The translations under genes were made by a program, and so were the position numbers. Under the pieces are notes generated by a model, which did not search any database, was not told the origin of the DNA, and saw only the letters and a list, made by a program, of their open reading frames with translations. Shown in pieces: positions 1-14,417 of a stretch of 42,050 bases of DNA; positions within the stretch are counted from its first letter, which is position 1; each line of letters begins with the position of its first letter. Source of the DNA: Allopusillimonas ginsengisoli. Lineage in GTDB: Bacteria; Pseudomonadota; Gammaproteobacteria; Burkholderiales; Burkholderiaceae_B. Location of the stretch: assembly GCF_004153455.1 (NCBI RefSeq), contig NZ_SDQE01000019.1, positions 1 through 42,050 of the forward strand. The letters are read 5' to 3'.

Positions 1-467
<467 letters not shown>

Positions 468-536
468 AGACTGGCCGCAAACTGGCGGACACAGCGTGTC
501 GGCCAGGTGCAGTAAAAGTAGTACAGTTGTACAAGG

Positions 537-566
537 GCGATGAAGCCGAAAGGATTCATCGCTTTC
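537..566 (+). terminator. Hairpin after tuf
   Basis: GCGATGAA (537-544) pairs with TTCATCGC (555-562), loop of 10 nt, followed by TTTC. The U-run is short, so this may be a weak terminator or a processing hairpin between tuf and tRNA-Trp rather than a full stop. Confidence 0.4.
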
Positions 567-573
567 AGAGTCT

Positions 574-649
574 AGGGGTATAGCTCAATTGGCAGAGCGT
601 CGGTCTCCAAAACCGAAGGTTGTAGGTTCGATTCCTACTGCCCCTGCCA
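574..649 (+). tRNA. tRNA-Trp (anticodon CCA)
   Basis: A full cloverleaf of 76 nt can be drawn. Acceptor stem: AGGGG at 574-578 pairs with CCCCT at 641-645, and the 3' GCCA (646-649) is encoded. The D-arm is AGCTCAATTGGCAGAGC. The anticodon stem is TCGGT (600-604) with ACCGA (612-616), and the seven-base loop CTCCAAA puts CCA at 607-609. The T-arm contains GGTTCGATTCC. It sits between tuf and secE, its common position in Burkholderiales, and is probably read in the same transcript. Confidence 0.97.
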
Positions 650-697
650 GACATTCAGTTACATCGTAGCCGCTCAGGTGGCGCCACCAGCCGGAAT

Positions 698-1078
698 ATG
701 TCGAATAGCAATGTAGAAACCGTTACCAGCACCGTAGATCGCATCAAGCTGGGTCTCGCTGTGCTCGTAATTGTAGCTGGCATCGTTGGTTATTCGATGA
801 TGGAAGGCCAGCCAACCGTCGCGCGCGTCGGTGTCTTTGTTGGCGGCCTGATCGTTGCCGGCATCATCGCCTGGTTCAGCGAACCAGGGCGTCGTACCCT
901 CAGCTTCGGACGCGACTCCTATAACGAAGTCAAGCGTGTCGTGTGGCCCACGCGCAAGGAAACCACTCAAATGACAGGCATAGTATTTGCCTTCGTTGTG
1001 GTGATGGGTATTTTCCTGTGGGTCGTTGATAAAGCGCTGGAGTGGGTCATTTATGGCTTGCTGCTGGGCTGGAGATAA
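698..1078 (+). CDS. secE: Preprotein translocase subunit SecE
   Basis: SecE is the small essential clamp subunit of the SecYEG channel in the inner membrane. The 126-aa product has three hydrophobic segments, roughly residues 15-32, 43-60 and 90-120. This is the longer three-helix form found in many proteobacteria rather than the single-helix form. The conserved amphipathic stretch RDSYNEVKRVVWPTRKET, ahead of the last helix, is the SecE hallmark. The ATG at 698 is used; the gene begins 49 nt after the tRNA. nusG starts 9 nt downstream, giving the classic secE-nusG pair. Confidence 0.96.
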   Translation: MSNSNVETVTSTVDRIKLGLAVLVIVAGIVGYSMMEGQPTVARVGVFVGGLIVAGIIAWFSEPGRRTLSFGRDSYNEVKRVVWPTRKETTQMTGIVFAFVVVMGIFLWVVDKALEWVIYGLLLGWR

Positions 1079-1087
1079 AGGGCACAC

Positions 1088-1621
1088 ATGAGCAAGCGTT
1101 GGTATGTTGTCCACGTTTATTCCGGCATGGAAAAAAGCGTGCACAAGGCACTCCTGGAGCGCATAGAGCGCGCCGGGCTCGAAACGTCTTTCGGGCGCAT
1201 ACTGGTTCCTTCCGAAGAGGTGGTCGAGGTCAAGGGTGGTCGAAAGTCCATTTCCGAGCGCCGCATTTTCCCGGGCTATGTCCTGGTCGAGATGGATCTT
1301 ACGGATGAAACCTGGCACCTGGTCAAGAATACAAACCGGGTAACCGGCTTCCTGGGCGGTTCGGGCAACCGGCCTGCGCCGATCTCCGAGCGCGAAGTGG
1401 AAAAAATCCTTTCGCAGATGGAAGAAGGCGTCGAGAAGCCCAAACCCAAGGTGCTCTTCGAGGTTGGCGAGATGGTTCGCGTCAAGGAAGGCCCCTTTGC
1501 GGACTTCAACGGCAACGTCGAGGACGTCAATTACGAGAAAAGCAAGGTGCGTGTATCGGTCACCATTTTTGGCCGCGCAACACCGGTGGAACTCGATTTC
1601 GGTCAGGTTGAGAAAACCTGA
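1088..1621 (+). CDS. nusG: Transcription termination/antitermination protein NusG
   Basis: NusG binds RNA polymerase, suppresses pausing, and links transcription to Rho and to the ribosome. The 177-aa length matches the family. The N-terminal NGN domain begins [16 protein letters not shown] and contains [13 protein letters not shown] near residues 58-70. The C-terminal KOW domain starts around residue 125 with [18 protein letters not shown]. The gene follows secE by 9 nt and precedes rplK by 64 nt, so it is probably co-transcribed. Confidence 0.97.
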   Translation: MSKRWYVVHVYSGMEKSVHKALLERIERAGLETSFGRILVPSEEVVEVKGGRKSISERRIFPGYVLVEMDLTDETWHLVKNTNRVTGFLGGSGNRPAPISEREVEKILSQMEEGVEKPKPKVLFEVGEMVRVKEGPFADFNGNVEDVNYEKSKVRVSVTIFGRATPVELDFGQVEKT

Positions 1622-1685
1622 ATTTTTAACCCCGGGGAGCTTTCCGCATTTGTCGGAAGGCGTTATCACCCGCAAGGAGTAAAGC

Positions 1686-2117
1686 ATGGCGAAGAAAATC
1701 GTTGGCTTTATCAAGCTGCAAGTACCAGCTGGTAAGGCTAATCCTTCCCCCCCCATTGGTCCGGCGCTCGGTCAGCGCGGTCTGAACATCATGGAATTCT
1801 GCAAGGCATTCAATGCCAAGACGCAGGGCATGGAGCCCGGTCTGCCGATTCCGGTGGTCATCACTGCCTACGCGGACAAGAGCTTCACCTTCATCATGAA
1901 GACGCCGCCCGCCACGATCCTGATCAAAAAGGCCAGTGGTGTACAGAAGGGTTCGGCACGTCCTCACCTGGACAAGGTTGGCACGCTGACGCGCGCCCAG
2001 GCAGAAGAAATCGCCAAAACCAAGGAACCCGACCTGACGGCTGCTGATCTGGACGCCGCGGTTCGTACGATTGCCGGTACCGCCCGCAGCATGGGCATCA
2101 CGGTTGAAGGGGTGTAA
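1686..2117 (+). CDS. rplK: 50S ribosomal protein L11
   Basis: L11 forms the GTPase-associated stalk base with 23S rRNA. The 143-aa product shows the typical N-terminal proline-rich motif ([22 protein letters not shown], here described in part) and the RNA-binding C-terminal end [15 protein letters not shown]. The start ATG at 1686 has an AAGGAG Shine-Dalgarno about 6 nt upstream. rplA follows after 2 nt, so the two are translated together. In enterobacteria this pair is autoregulated by L1 binding to the rplK leader; I did not identify that site here. Confidence 0.98.
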   Translation: MAKKIVGFIKLQVPAGKANPSPPIGPALGQRGLNIMEFCKAFNAKTQGMEPGLPIPVVITAYADKSFTFIMKTPPATILIKKASGVQKGSARPHLDKVGTLTRAQAEEIAKTKEPDLTAADLDAAVRTIAGTARSMGITVEGV

Positions 2118-2119
2118 GC

Positions 2120-2815
2120 ATGGCCAAGTTGAGCAAGCGCGCGGCCGCTATCGCCGCCAAGATCGATCGCAGCAAGTTTTATCCCGTTGCCGAGGCCCTG
2201 GCCCTGGTCAAGGAAACCGCTACCGCCAAGTTTGATGAGTCCATCGACGTGGCTGTTCAGTTGGGCGTCGATCCCAAAAAATCCGACCAGATCGTTCGTG
2301 GTTCGGTTGTACTGCCTGCCGGCACTGGCAAGTCTGTTCGCGTCGCCGTGTTCGCCCAAGGCGAAAAGGCTGAAGCGGCCAAGGCTGCAGGCGCCGATAT
2401 CGTCGGCATGGACGGCCTGGCTGCCTCCATCAAGGGTGGTCAGATGGATTTCGACGTGGTCATTGCCTCGCCCGACGCCATGCGCGTGGTGGGTGCGCTG
2501 GGCCAGATCCTGGGCCCACGTGGCCTGATGCCCAACCCCAAGGTTGGCACGGTCACCCCCGATGTTGCCCAGGCAGTGAAGAACGCCAAGGCAGGTCAGG
2601 TCCAGTACCGTACCGACAAGGCCGGCATTATCCACGCCACCATTGGCCGCGCATCGTTCGATATCGAACAGCTGCAAAGCAACCTGAATGCACTGGTCGA
2701 CGCCCTGAACAAGGCACGTCCGACGGCTGCCAAGGGTATTTATCTGCGCAAGCTGGCCGTTTCGTCCACGATGGGCGGCGGCGCTCGCATTGAAGTAGCA
2801 TCGCTCGCAGCCTGA
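2120..2815 (+). CDS. rplA: 50S ribosomal protein L1
   Basis: L1 builds the L1 stalk of the large subunit and, in the known family, represses translation of its own operon. The 231-aa product is of standard length. Conserved parts include [20 protein letters not shown], the central [19 protein letters not shown] near residues 125-143, and the C-terminal [19 protein letters not shown]. It begins 2 nt after the rplK stop. A 250-nt leader separates it from rplJ. Confidence 0.98.
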   Translation: MAKLSKRAAAIAAKIDRSKFYPVAEALALVKETATAKFDESIDVAVQLGVDPKKSDQIVRGSVVLPAGTGKSVRVAVFAQGEKAEAAKAAGADIVGMDGLAASIKGGQMDFDVVIASPDAMRVVGALGQILGPRGLMPNPKVGTVTPDVAQAVKNAKAGQVQYRTDKAGIIHATIGRASFDIEQLQSNLNALVDALNKARPTAAKGIYLRKLAVSSTMGGGARIEVASLAA

Positions 2816-3065
2816 TAAGGCTGTGTAGCAAAGAACTTTGGGCCATGTCGGGATTCGTCCCGGCATCGCTGTCAAAGACCGCTGGAGCCTCGCCACGCAA
2901 GCATTCGTGCACGCAAGGTGAAGCTTAATTTCAGGTTCCGGCCTGGGTCCAGCGCAGACGGCGCCCATGGAAGAATTCTTGCAGTACCAAGAACTCGACC
3001 AGGTGCGCCGCATTCGGTTGACGCTAGGGACCCTCCCAAGCGTCGTTTGAAGGAGTGTTCAAACC
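2816..3065 (+). promoter_or_regulatory. rplJ leader (likely L10-L7/L12 autoregulation region and promoter)
   Basis: This 250-nt non-coding gap separates rplA from rplJ. It contains a GC-rich imperfect hairpin around 2840-2870 (GTCGGGATTCGTCCCGGC) and a GCTGGAGCC segment at about 2881-2889. In gammaproteobacteria the equivalent region holds the L10(L12)4 binding site that controls rplJL translation. Position and length suggest the same role, but the RNA fold was not computed. Confidence 0.45.
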
Positions 3066-3590
3066 GTGAGTCTCAATCGTCAAGAGAAAGCGGTAGTCAT
3101 CGAGGAAGTCGGCGCGGAAGTCGCAAAGGCTCAATCGGTCATTATCGCGGAGTACCGTGGTCTGGACGTCGCCTCTGTAACCGTATTGCGCAAAACAGCG
3201 CGTGAGTCGGGCGTGTATCTGCGTGTTCTCAAGAATACGCTGGTTCGCCGTGCCTTGGCAGGAACTCCTTTCGAGGAGATCTCCGCCCAGCTGACCGGTC
3301 CGTTGATGTATGGCATCAGCACTGATCCGGTCGCGGCAGCAAAAGTACTTGCCGGTTTCGCAAAGACCAACGACAAGCTGGTAATCAAAGGCGGGGCATT
3401 GCCCAACAGCCTGTTGAGCCAAGATGGTGTGAAGGCTTTGGCCACCATGCCGTCGCGCGAAGAGTTGCTCTCGAAACTCATGGGTACGATGCAAGCACCC
3501 GTCACGCAATTTGTGCGTACGCTCAACGAAGTTCCCACCAAGTTCGTTCGCGGCCTCGCGGCTGTGCGCGATCAGAAGGAAGCCGCCTAA
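3066..3590 (+). CDS. rplJ: 50S ribosomal protein L10
   Basis: L10 anchors the L7/L12 dimers to the ribosome stalk. The 174-aa product begins [21 protein letters not shown] and carries the conserved [18 protein letters not shown] and [13 protein letters not shown] segments. The start codon is GTG at 3066, preceded by AAGGAG about 10 nt upstream (3050-3055). rplL follows after 67 nt. Length and sequence fit betaproteobacterial L10. Confidence 0.97.
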   Translation: MSLNRQEKAVVIEEVGAEVAKAQSVIIAEYRGLDVASVTVLRKTARESGVYLRVLKNTLVRRALAGTPFEEISAQLTGPLMYGISTDPVAAAKVLAGFAKTNDKLVIKGGALPNSLLSQDGVKALATMPSREELLSKLMGTMQAPVTQFVRTLNEVPTKFVRGLAAVRDQKEAA

Positions 3591-3657
3591 GCGGTCGGAA
3601 TTTCATACTACCGAGCGACAACCAACCTGGTTTTTAAATTTATCTGGAGTTCTTTAA

Positions 3658-4032
3658 ATGAGCAAAGCTGAAATCCTCGACGCCATCGCCGGCATGACCG
3701 TGCTTGAGCTGTCCGAGCTGATCACAGAAATGGAAGAAAAGTTTGGTGTGTCGGCTGCTGCCGCCGCTGTTGCTGTTGCCGCGCCTGCTGCTGGTGGCGC
3801 CGCTGCTGCTGCTGAAGAGCAGACCGAGTTCACCGTTGTTCTGGCCGAAATCGGCGCGAACAAGGTCAGCGTCATCAAGGCAGTTCGCGAAATCACTGGT
3901 CTTGGCCTGAAAGAAGCCAAGGATCTGGTTGACGGTGCTCCGAAGCCTGTCAAGGAAGGTCTGGCCAAGGCTGATGCCGAAGCTGCCCAGAAGAAGCTTG
4001 AAGAAGCTGGCGCAAAAGTCGAACTCAAGTAA
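3658..4032 (+). CDS. rplL: 50S ribosomal protein L7/L12
   Basis: L7/L12 is the multi-copy stalk protein that recruits translation GTPases. The 124-aa product has an N-terminal dimerisation domain ([21 protein letters not shown] region, residues 2-30), an Ala-rich hinge at about residues 38-58, and the C-terminal domain containing [27 protein letters not shown] Shine-Dalgarno lies about 9 nt ahead of the ATG. A terminator-like hairpin follows, which would lower read-through into rpoB, as known for this operon. Confidence 0.98.
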   Translation: MSKAEILDAIAGMTVLELSELITEMEEKFGVSAAAAAVAVAAPAAGGAAAAAEEQTEFTVVLAEIGANKVSVIKAVREITGLGLKEAKDLVDGAPKPVKEGLAKADAEAAQKKLEEAGAKVELK

Positions 4033-4046
4033 GACTTTTTCTGCCT

Positions 4047-4079
4047 GCCCGGGAAGCGCGTGTGCCTTCCCGGGCTTTT
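4047..4079 (+). terminator. rplL-rpoB attenuator
   Basis: GCCCGGGAAG (4047-4056) pairs perfectly with CTTCCCGGGC (4066-4075), with a 9-nt loop, followed by TTTT. It lies 15 nt after the rplL stop. Rho-independent terminator form; by position it acts as a partial terminator so that ribosomal stalk proteins outnumber RNA polymerase subunits. Confidence 0.8.
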
Positions 4080-4085
4080 GCGTTT

Positions 4086-4137
4086 CCAGAAAACCCACGA
4101 TTTGGTGCTGGTTTTTTGCCTGAATCGGGTTTTCTGG
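4086..4137 (+). promoter_or_regulatory. Long hairpin before rpoB, possible RNase III processing site
   Basis: CCAGAAAACCC (4086-4096) and GGGTTTTCTGG (4127-4137) are perfect 11-bp inverted repeats separated by 30 nt, directly after the attenuator and 56 nt before the rpoB start. In E. coli the rplL-rpoB spacer is cut by RNase III in such a stem. The same role here is inferred from position only. Confidence 0.45.
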
Positions 4138-4193
4138 AGTCGTAAACCAGGGCCGTGGTTGACGGCCCATGTAACCCTCGAGTCGGAGTGCTC

Positions 4194-7100
4194 ATGCCTT
4201 ATTCGTATACCGAAAAAAAGCGCATACGCAAGAGCTTCGCCAAACGTGAAGACGTCCAGGACGTCCCCTACCTTTTGGCGACTCAACTGCAATCATACAT
4301 AACGTTTTTGCAGGCGGATACTACACCTTCCAAACGAAAAGATGAAGGCCTTCAAGCGGCTTTCAGTTCTATTTTCCCTATCGTAAGCCATAACCAGATG
4401 GCGCGCCTGGAGTTCGTTAGCTACGTTCTCGGCGAACCCGTTTTCGATGTCAAGGAATGCCAGCTGCGCGGCCTAACCTATGCATCGCCGCTGCGCGCCA
4501 AAGTCCGCTTGGTGTTGATGGATCGCGAAGTCAGCAAGCCAACGGTCAAGGAAGTCAAGGAACAGGAAGTATACATGGGCGAGATACCGCTCATGACCAA
4601 TACCGGTTCATTTGTGATCAATGGCACAGAGCGCGTCATCGTCTCTCAGTTGCACCGCTCGCCCGGCGTGTTCTTTGAGCACGATCGCGGCAAGACGCAC
4701 AGCTCCGGCAAGCTTTTGTTTTCGGCACGCGTGATTCCCTATCGCGGCTCGTGGCTCGATTTCGAGTTCGACCCCAAGGACATCCTGTTCTTCCGTGTCG
4801 ATCGTCGCCGCAAGATGCCCGTGACCATTTTGCTCAAGGCCATCGGCATGACGCCCGAGGCCATTCTGGCCTACTTCTCGGATTTCGATCACTTCGAAAT
4901 TCTGCGCGAAGGGGGCATGCTCGAGTTCGTGCCCGAGCGCTGGAAGGGCGAAGTCGCGCGCTTCGACATCAAGGACAAGGCAGGCAATGTGATTGTCGAG
5001 AAAGACAAGCGCATCAATGCCAAGCACCTGCGCGAGCTGGGCGAAGCCAAGGTCGAGTACATCTCGGTTCCTGAAGACTTCCTCGTGGGCCGTGTGCTGG
5101 CCAAGAACCTGGTCAACGCCGAAACGGGCGAAGTCGTGGCCAATGCCAACGACGAGATCACCGAAACCATGCTGGGCGAGATCCGCACTGCAGGCATTCG
5201 CGAAATCGAAACGCTGTACATCAACGAACTCGATCGCGGCGGGTATATCTCGCAGACCCTGCGCACCGATGAAACCGCCGACCAGATGGCCGCGCGCGTT
5301 GCCATCTACCGCATGATGCGTCCTGGCGAGCCGCCCACCGAAGAGGCGGTCGAAGCGCTGTTCCAGCGCCTGTTCTACAGCGAAGACGCCTACGATCTGT
5401 CGCGCGTGGGCCGCATGAAGGTCAACAGCCGTCTGGGCCGTGGCGAAGATATCACGGGCCCGATGACGCTGACTAACGAAGACATTCTTGAAACCATCAA
5501 GGTGTTGGTTGAGCTGCGCAACGGCCGTGGCCAGATCGATGATATCGATCACCTGGGCAATCGTCGCGTGCGTTGCGTGGGCGAACTGGCCGAGAACCAG
5601 TTCCGCGCCGGTCTGGTGCGTGTTGAGCGCGCGGTCAAGGAGCGTCTCGGCCAGGCCGAAACCGAAAACCTGATGCCGCACGACCTGATCAACTCCAAGC
5701 CTATCTCGGCGGCCATCAAGGAGTTCTTCGGTTCCAGCCAGCTGTCGCAGTTTATGGACCAAACCAATCCGCTGTCGGAAATCACGCACAAGCGTCGCGT
5801 TTCCGCATTGGGCCCAGGCGGTCTTACCCGCGAGCGCGCCGGCTTTGAAGTGCGCGACGTGCATCCCACGCACTATGGCCGCGTCTGCCCGATTGAAACG
5901 CCGGAAGGTCCGAACATCGGTCTGATCAACTCCATGGCGTTGTATGCACGCCTGAATGAATACGGCTTCCTCGAAACCCCTTACCGCAAGATCATTGACG
6001 GCAAGGTCAGCGAGCAGATCGACTATCTGTCGGCCATCGAAGAAAGCAACTACGTGATTGCCCAGGCGAACGCGCATCTGGACGAGAGCGGACGCTTCGA
6101 GGACGACCTGGTGGCTTGCCGTCAGGCTGGCGAAACCATGTTGACCGCGCCGTCCAACGTGCACTACATGGACGTAGCGCCGTCGCAGATCGTTTCCGTG
6201 GCGGCATCGCTGATTCCCTTCCTGGAGCACGATGACGCGAACCGGGCTTTGATGGGCGCCAACATGCAGCGCCAGGCAGTGCCTTGCCTGCGTCCTGAAA
6301 AGCCGCTGGTCGGCACAGGTATCGAGCGTACGGTGGCTGTCGACTCGGGCACCACGGTGCAGGCGGTTCGTGGCGGGGTTGTGGATCACGTAGATGCCGA
6401 GCGCGTGGTGATTCGCGTCAACGACGACGAAAACGTCGCCGGTGAAGTGGGCGTGGACATCTACAATCTGATCAAGTACACCCGTTCCAACCAGAATACC
6501 AATATCAACCAGCGTCCTATCGTCAAGCGTGGCGACCATGTGGCGCGTGGCGACGTGCTGGCCGATGGCGCATCGACGGACCTGGGCGAACTCGCCCTGG
6601 GCCAGAACATGCTGATCGCGTTCATGCCCTGGAACGGCTATAACTTCGAAGATTCGATCCTGATTTCCGAAAAAATCGTGGCCGACGACCGCTATACGTC
6701 TGTTCACATCGAGGAACTCACGGTTGTGGCGCGCGACACCAAATTGGGCGCCGAAGAAATCACGCGCGATATCAGCAACCTGCCCGAGATTCAGCTTAAC
6801 CGTCTGGACGATTCCGGCATTGTCTACATCGGCGCGGAAGTGCGCGCCGACGACGTGCTGGTCGGCAAGGTCACGCCCAAGGGCGAAACCCAGCTGACGC
6901 CAGAAGAGAAGCTGCTGCGCGCCATTTTCGGCGAGAAGGCGTCCGACGTGAAGGATACGTCGCTGCGCGTTCCGTCCGGCATGGTGGGTACGGTTATCGA
7001 TGTGCAGGTCTTCACCCGCGAAGGCATTGAGCGCGACAAGCGTGCACAGTCCATCATCGACGATGAGCTGCGCCGTTATCGCCAGGATCTGAACGATCAG

Positions 7101-8305
7101 CTGCGTATTGTTGAAGACGATACCTTTGACCGTATCGGCAAGTTCCTGACAGGCAAGACGGTCAACGGTGGTCCGCGCAAGCTGGCCAAAGGCACCGAGC
7201 TCACCAAGGAATACCTGTCGGATCTGGATCGCTGGCAGTGGTTCGATATCCGCTTGGCGGACGAAGCACACGCCATCGTGCTCGAGCAGGCCAAGGAATC
7301 GCTTGAACAGAAGCGCCATCAGTTTGACCTGGCCTTCGAAGAAAAGCGCAAGAAGCTTACGCAGGGCGATGAGCTGCCCCCGGGCGTGCTCAAGATGATC
7401 AAGGTGTACCTGGCCGTCAAGCGTCGCCTGCAGCCTGGCGACAAGATGGCCGGCCGTCACGGTAACAAGGGTGTTGTCTCGCGTATTACGCCGGTCGAAG
7501 ATATGCCGCATATGGCCGACGGTACGCCTGCCGACATCGTGCTCAATCCCTTGGGTGTTCCCTCTCGAATGAACGTCGGGCAGGTGCTCGAGGTTCACCT
7601 GGGCTGGGCAGCAAAGGGTCTGGGTTACCGCATCGCCGACATGCTCGACGAAGAAAAGGGCGTGCAGGTCAAGGCGCTGCGCAGCTACCTCGAAACGGTC
7701 TACAACAGCACCGGCACGGGCGCGCACATCGATGAGCTGACCGATGACGAAGTTGTTGCGATGGCGCACAACCTGAAGAACGGTCTTCCGCTGGCAACGC
7801 CTGTGTTCGACGGCGCAACCGAAGAAGAAATCGGCGAGATGCTCAAGCTGGCTTATCCCGACGAGATTGCAGAACGTCTGCAACTGACGGATACGCGCAC
7901 GCAGGCATGGCTGTTTGATGGCCGTACCGGCGAGAAATTCGAGCGCCCGGTCACGATTGGCTACATGCACTACCTGAAGCTGCATCACCTGGTCGATGAC
8001 AAGATGCACGCGCGTTCGACCGGTCCGTACTCGCTGGTTACGCAGCAACCGCTGGGTGGTAAAGCCCAGTTCGGTGGCCAGCGCTTCGGGGAGATGGAAG
8101 TCTGGGCGCTGGAAGCCTACGGTGCTTCGTACACGCTGCAGGAGATGCTTACCGTCAAGTCCGACGATATCTCCGGCCGCACCAAGGTGTACGAGAACAT
8201 CGTCAAGGGCGACCACGTCATCGACGCCGGCATGCCCGAGTCGTTCAATGTTCTGGTCAAAGAAATTAGGTCCCTGTCCCTGGACATGGATTTGGAGCGT
8301 AAATA

Positions 8306-8306
<1 letters not shown>
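4194..8306 (+). CDS. rpoB: DNA-directed RNA polymerase subunit beta
   Basis: RpoB is the beta subunit of core RNA polymerase. I use the ATG at 4194 ([15 protein letters not shown]) with GGAG 6 nt upstream. An in-frame upstream start at 4155 would add an unsupported 13-residue tail. The 1370-aa length fits Burkholderiales. The rifampicin-binding region reads [23 protein letters not shown] with intact canonical residues (Q, D, H, R, S), so no classic resistance substitution is seen. The C-terminal [25 protein letters not shown] stretch is complete. The stop TAA overlaps the rpoC ATG by one base, indicating coupled translation. Confidence 0.98.
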
Positions 8307-12574
<4,268 letters not shown>

Positions 12575-12654
12575 TCTGCTGGTGGGTTAGCCGCTGCGGC
12601 CGTTTGGCCAAGGCGGCGCCTCCGATCAGAAGTGCGTCGGCGCAAGCCATCGCC

Positions 12655-12697
12655 AAAAAAAGCCGGGCCCTGTCATTACGCAGGGCCCGGCTTTTTG
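12655..12697. terminator. Bidirectional Rho-independent terminator between rpoC and LOG gene
   Basis: AGCCGGGCCCTG (12661-12672) and CAGGGCCCGGCT (12681-12692) form a perfect 12-bp stem with an 8-nt loop. An A-run lies upstream (12655-12661) and a T-run downstream (12692-12696). It therefore serves both the plus-strand rpoC and the minus-strand gene that converges on it. Confidence 0.92.
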
Positions 12698-12719
12698 TCG
12701 CTTGCTTACCTTGGCTGGA

Positions 12720-13322
12720 TTATGGCTCGACTTTTTCGGTGGCAGGCATCCATTTGCGATGGGGCGGGGTGTAATCACGAAAACCTGCGAGCAGCACTTC
12801 GAGCGTGTCCGCGAAAATCAGCATATCGTCGTATTGTTGCTTCATGAAGCCTTCTGCGACCATCTTGCGGGTCATTCCGCGCAGGGGGTCGAAATAACCC
12901 TTGGTATTGAGAAAGCCGCAGGGTTTTTGATGAATGCCCAGTTGGGCCCAGGTCCATTGTTCGAAGATTTCGTCCAGGGTGCCGGCGCCACCCGGCAGAG
13001 CGACGAAGGCAGTGGCCAGGTCGGCCATTCTGGCCTTGCGCTGATGCATGTTTTCAACGACGTGCAGATCTGTCAGGCCTGTATGAGCGATCTCGCTATC
13101 GACAAGTGAGCGTGGCATTACGCCGGTAACGCGCCCACCCGCGGCAATCGCAGCATCGGCCAGCGCTCCCATCAGCCCCACGCGGCCGCCCCCGTAGACA
13201 ATCTCGATACCCGCCGAAGCCAGCGCATGGCCGGTTTCCTGGGCCGAGGCGAGGTAGATGGGATCTGTGCCCGGGCTGGAACCGCAAAAGACGCCCACGA
13301 CGAGTTGAGATGTTGCTGCCAT
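12720..13322 (-). CDS. LOG family protein (Rossmann-fold nucleotide phosphoribohydrolase type)
   Basis: The product (200 aa from the ATG at 13322) belongs to the TIGR00730/LOG family. Characterised members release free cytokinin bases or ribose 5-phosphate from nucleoside 5'-monophosphates. The family signatures are both present: GGGRVGLMG near residues 45-53 and the catalytic PGGAGTLDEIFE near residues 97-108. The N-terminus VVGVFCGSSPGTDP is the nucleotide-binding strand. I chose 13322 because an AGGAAG Shine-Dalgarno stands 7-8 nt upstream; a TTG start 21 nt earlier is less likely. The physiological substrate in this organism is unknown. It converges on rpoC. Confidence 0.9.
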   Translation of the reverse strand: MAATSQLVVGVFCGSSPGTDPIYLASAQETGHALASAGIEIVYGGGRVGLMGALADAAIAAGGRVTGVMPRSLVDSEIAHTGLTDLHVVENMHQRKARMADLATAFVALPGGAGTLDEIFEQWTWAQLGIHQKPCGFLNTKGYFDPLRGMTRKMVAEGFMKQQYDDMLIFADTLEVLLAGFRDYTPPHRKWMPATEKVEP

Positions 13323-13571
13323 ATCCAGTGCTTCCTGTATCAACGTCCATAGTATGAAAACAGGTTAGCACGGGGGCGTTTGGCACGCATCAAGCGCAAA
13401 AACGTAAAAATTTGTTCAGCTTAGCGTAAGCAATGACAGATTGAAGTAGCATCAGTAACGTGCCGGATGCGGTTGCAGTAGTGCGCAAGGCACACGCAAA
13501 TCGAGGTGATGGCGGTTGCTGGTTGGCGGCCGAGATCACAACCCAGGGTAGGTCAACCTAAGGAGAGGATC

Positions 13572-14405
13572 ATGCTGATCAGCTACTTTCGGCGTCATTG
13601 TCCGGGTCGCGCCTGCGTGATGGTTGCGGGCAGTTTTCTCATCGTTACGCTGGGTTTTTTGCCTTCAAGCGCTGCGGCAGATACCTTTGATGTCCCTTTT
13701 GTGCCTACCCCGCCCGAGGTAGTGGAGCGCATGCTCAACATGGCGGAAGTGGGGCCGTCGGATCGCGTGATAGATCTGGGGTCGGGAGATGGCCGTATCG
13801 CCATTGCCGCGGTGAAGGACAGGGCTGCGCTGTCTGCGCTGGGGGTGGATTTGAATCCGGTTCGCGTTGAAGAGGCGAAGGCGAATGCGAAAGACGCCGG
13901 GGTGTCCGATCGGGTGGAGTTCCGTCAGGAGGATTTGTTTGACACGGATTTTTCCAATGCAACCGTCTTGACCATGTATTTGCTGCCAAACGTCAACATG
14001 CGTTTGCGTCCTAAGGTGCTGGATCTGGCTGCCGGAACGCGCGTGGTGTCGCATGCCTTCGATATGGATGATTGGGAAAGCGACGATTATGCGCGCTTGG
14101 GCAATCGCGATGTCTATATGTGGGTTGTGCCCGCCAAGGTTGCCGGCGCCTGGCAACTGGATGGCCCGGAAGGTTCGCTGGCGCTGGACGTGGAACAGAC
14201 GTTCCAGCACCTGAGCGGCATTGCACAGACGGCCAAAGGACACGCCATGCCCGTCCGGGGCAAGCTGCGGGGCAAGGAGATCACGCTGCAAATCGGTGAC
14301 GGCAACGAGGCGCGCCATTACACGGGCACGGTGCAGGCGGACACGATGGCGGCCAATCCTGCGACGGGCAATGTTGTGCAGGGCTGGCGTGCGGTTCGGC
14401 GCTGA
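13572..14405 (+). CDS. SAM-dependent class I methyltransferase with N-terminal signal sequence
   Basis: The 277-aa product has motif I of class I methyltransferases, VIDLGSGDGRIAIAA, near residues 59-73, preceded by FVPTPPEVVERMLNMAEV. A motif II-like acidic strand (LGVDLNP) and VLTMYLLPNVNMRLRPKVL follow. The layout resembles the ATPSc-KMT/FAM173 lysine methyltransferase group, but the substrate cannot be named. Residues 1-36 are a basic segment plus a hydrophobic stretch ending SSAAADTF, which looks like an export signal or membrane anchor and is unusual for a SAM enzyme. The ATG at 13572 has AAGGAGAGG just upstream. The permease gene follows after 12 nt, so they are probably co-transcribed. 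Confidence 0.8.
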   Translation: MLISYFRRHCPGRACVMVAGSFLIVTLGFLPSSAAADTFDVPFVPTPPEVVERMLNMAEVGPSDRVIDLGSGDGRIAIAAVKDRAALSALGVDLNPVRVEEAKANAKDAGVSDRVEFRQEDLFDTDFSNATVLTMYLLPNVNMRLRPKVLDLAAGTRVVSHAFDMDDWESDDYARLGNRDVYMWVVPAKVAGAWQLDGPEGSLALDVEQTFQHLSGIAQTAKGHAMPVRGKLRGKEITLQIGDGNEARHYTGTVQADTMAANPATGNVVQGWRAVRR

Positions 14406-14417
14406 CGGGCGGCATTC

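Noticed and set aside
4155-4193. Upstream extension of rpoB
   Set aside because: The 13 extra residues have no family support; the ATG at 4194 has a clear GGAG and the standard [15 protein letters not shown] start.
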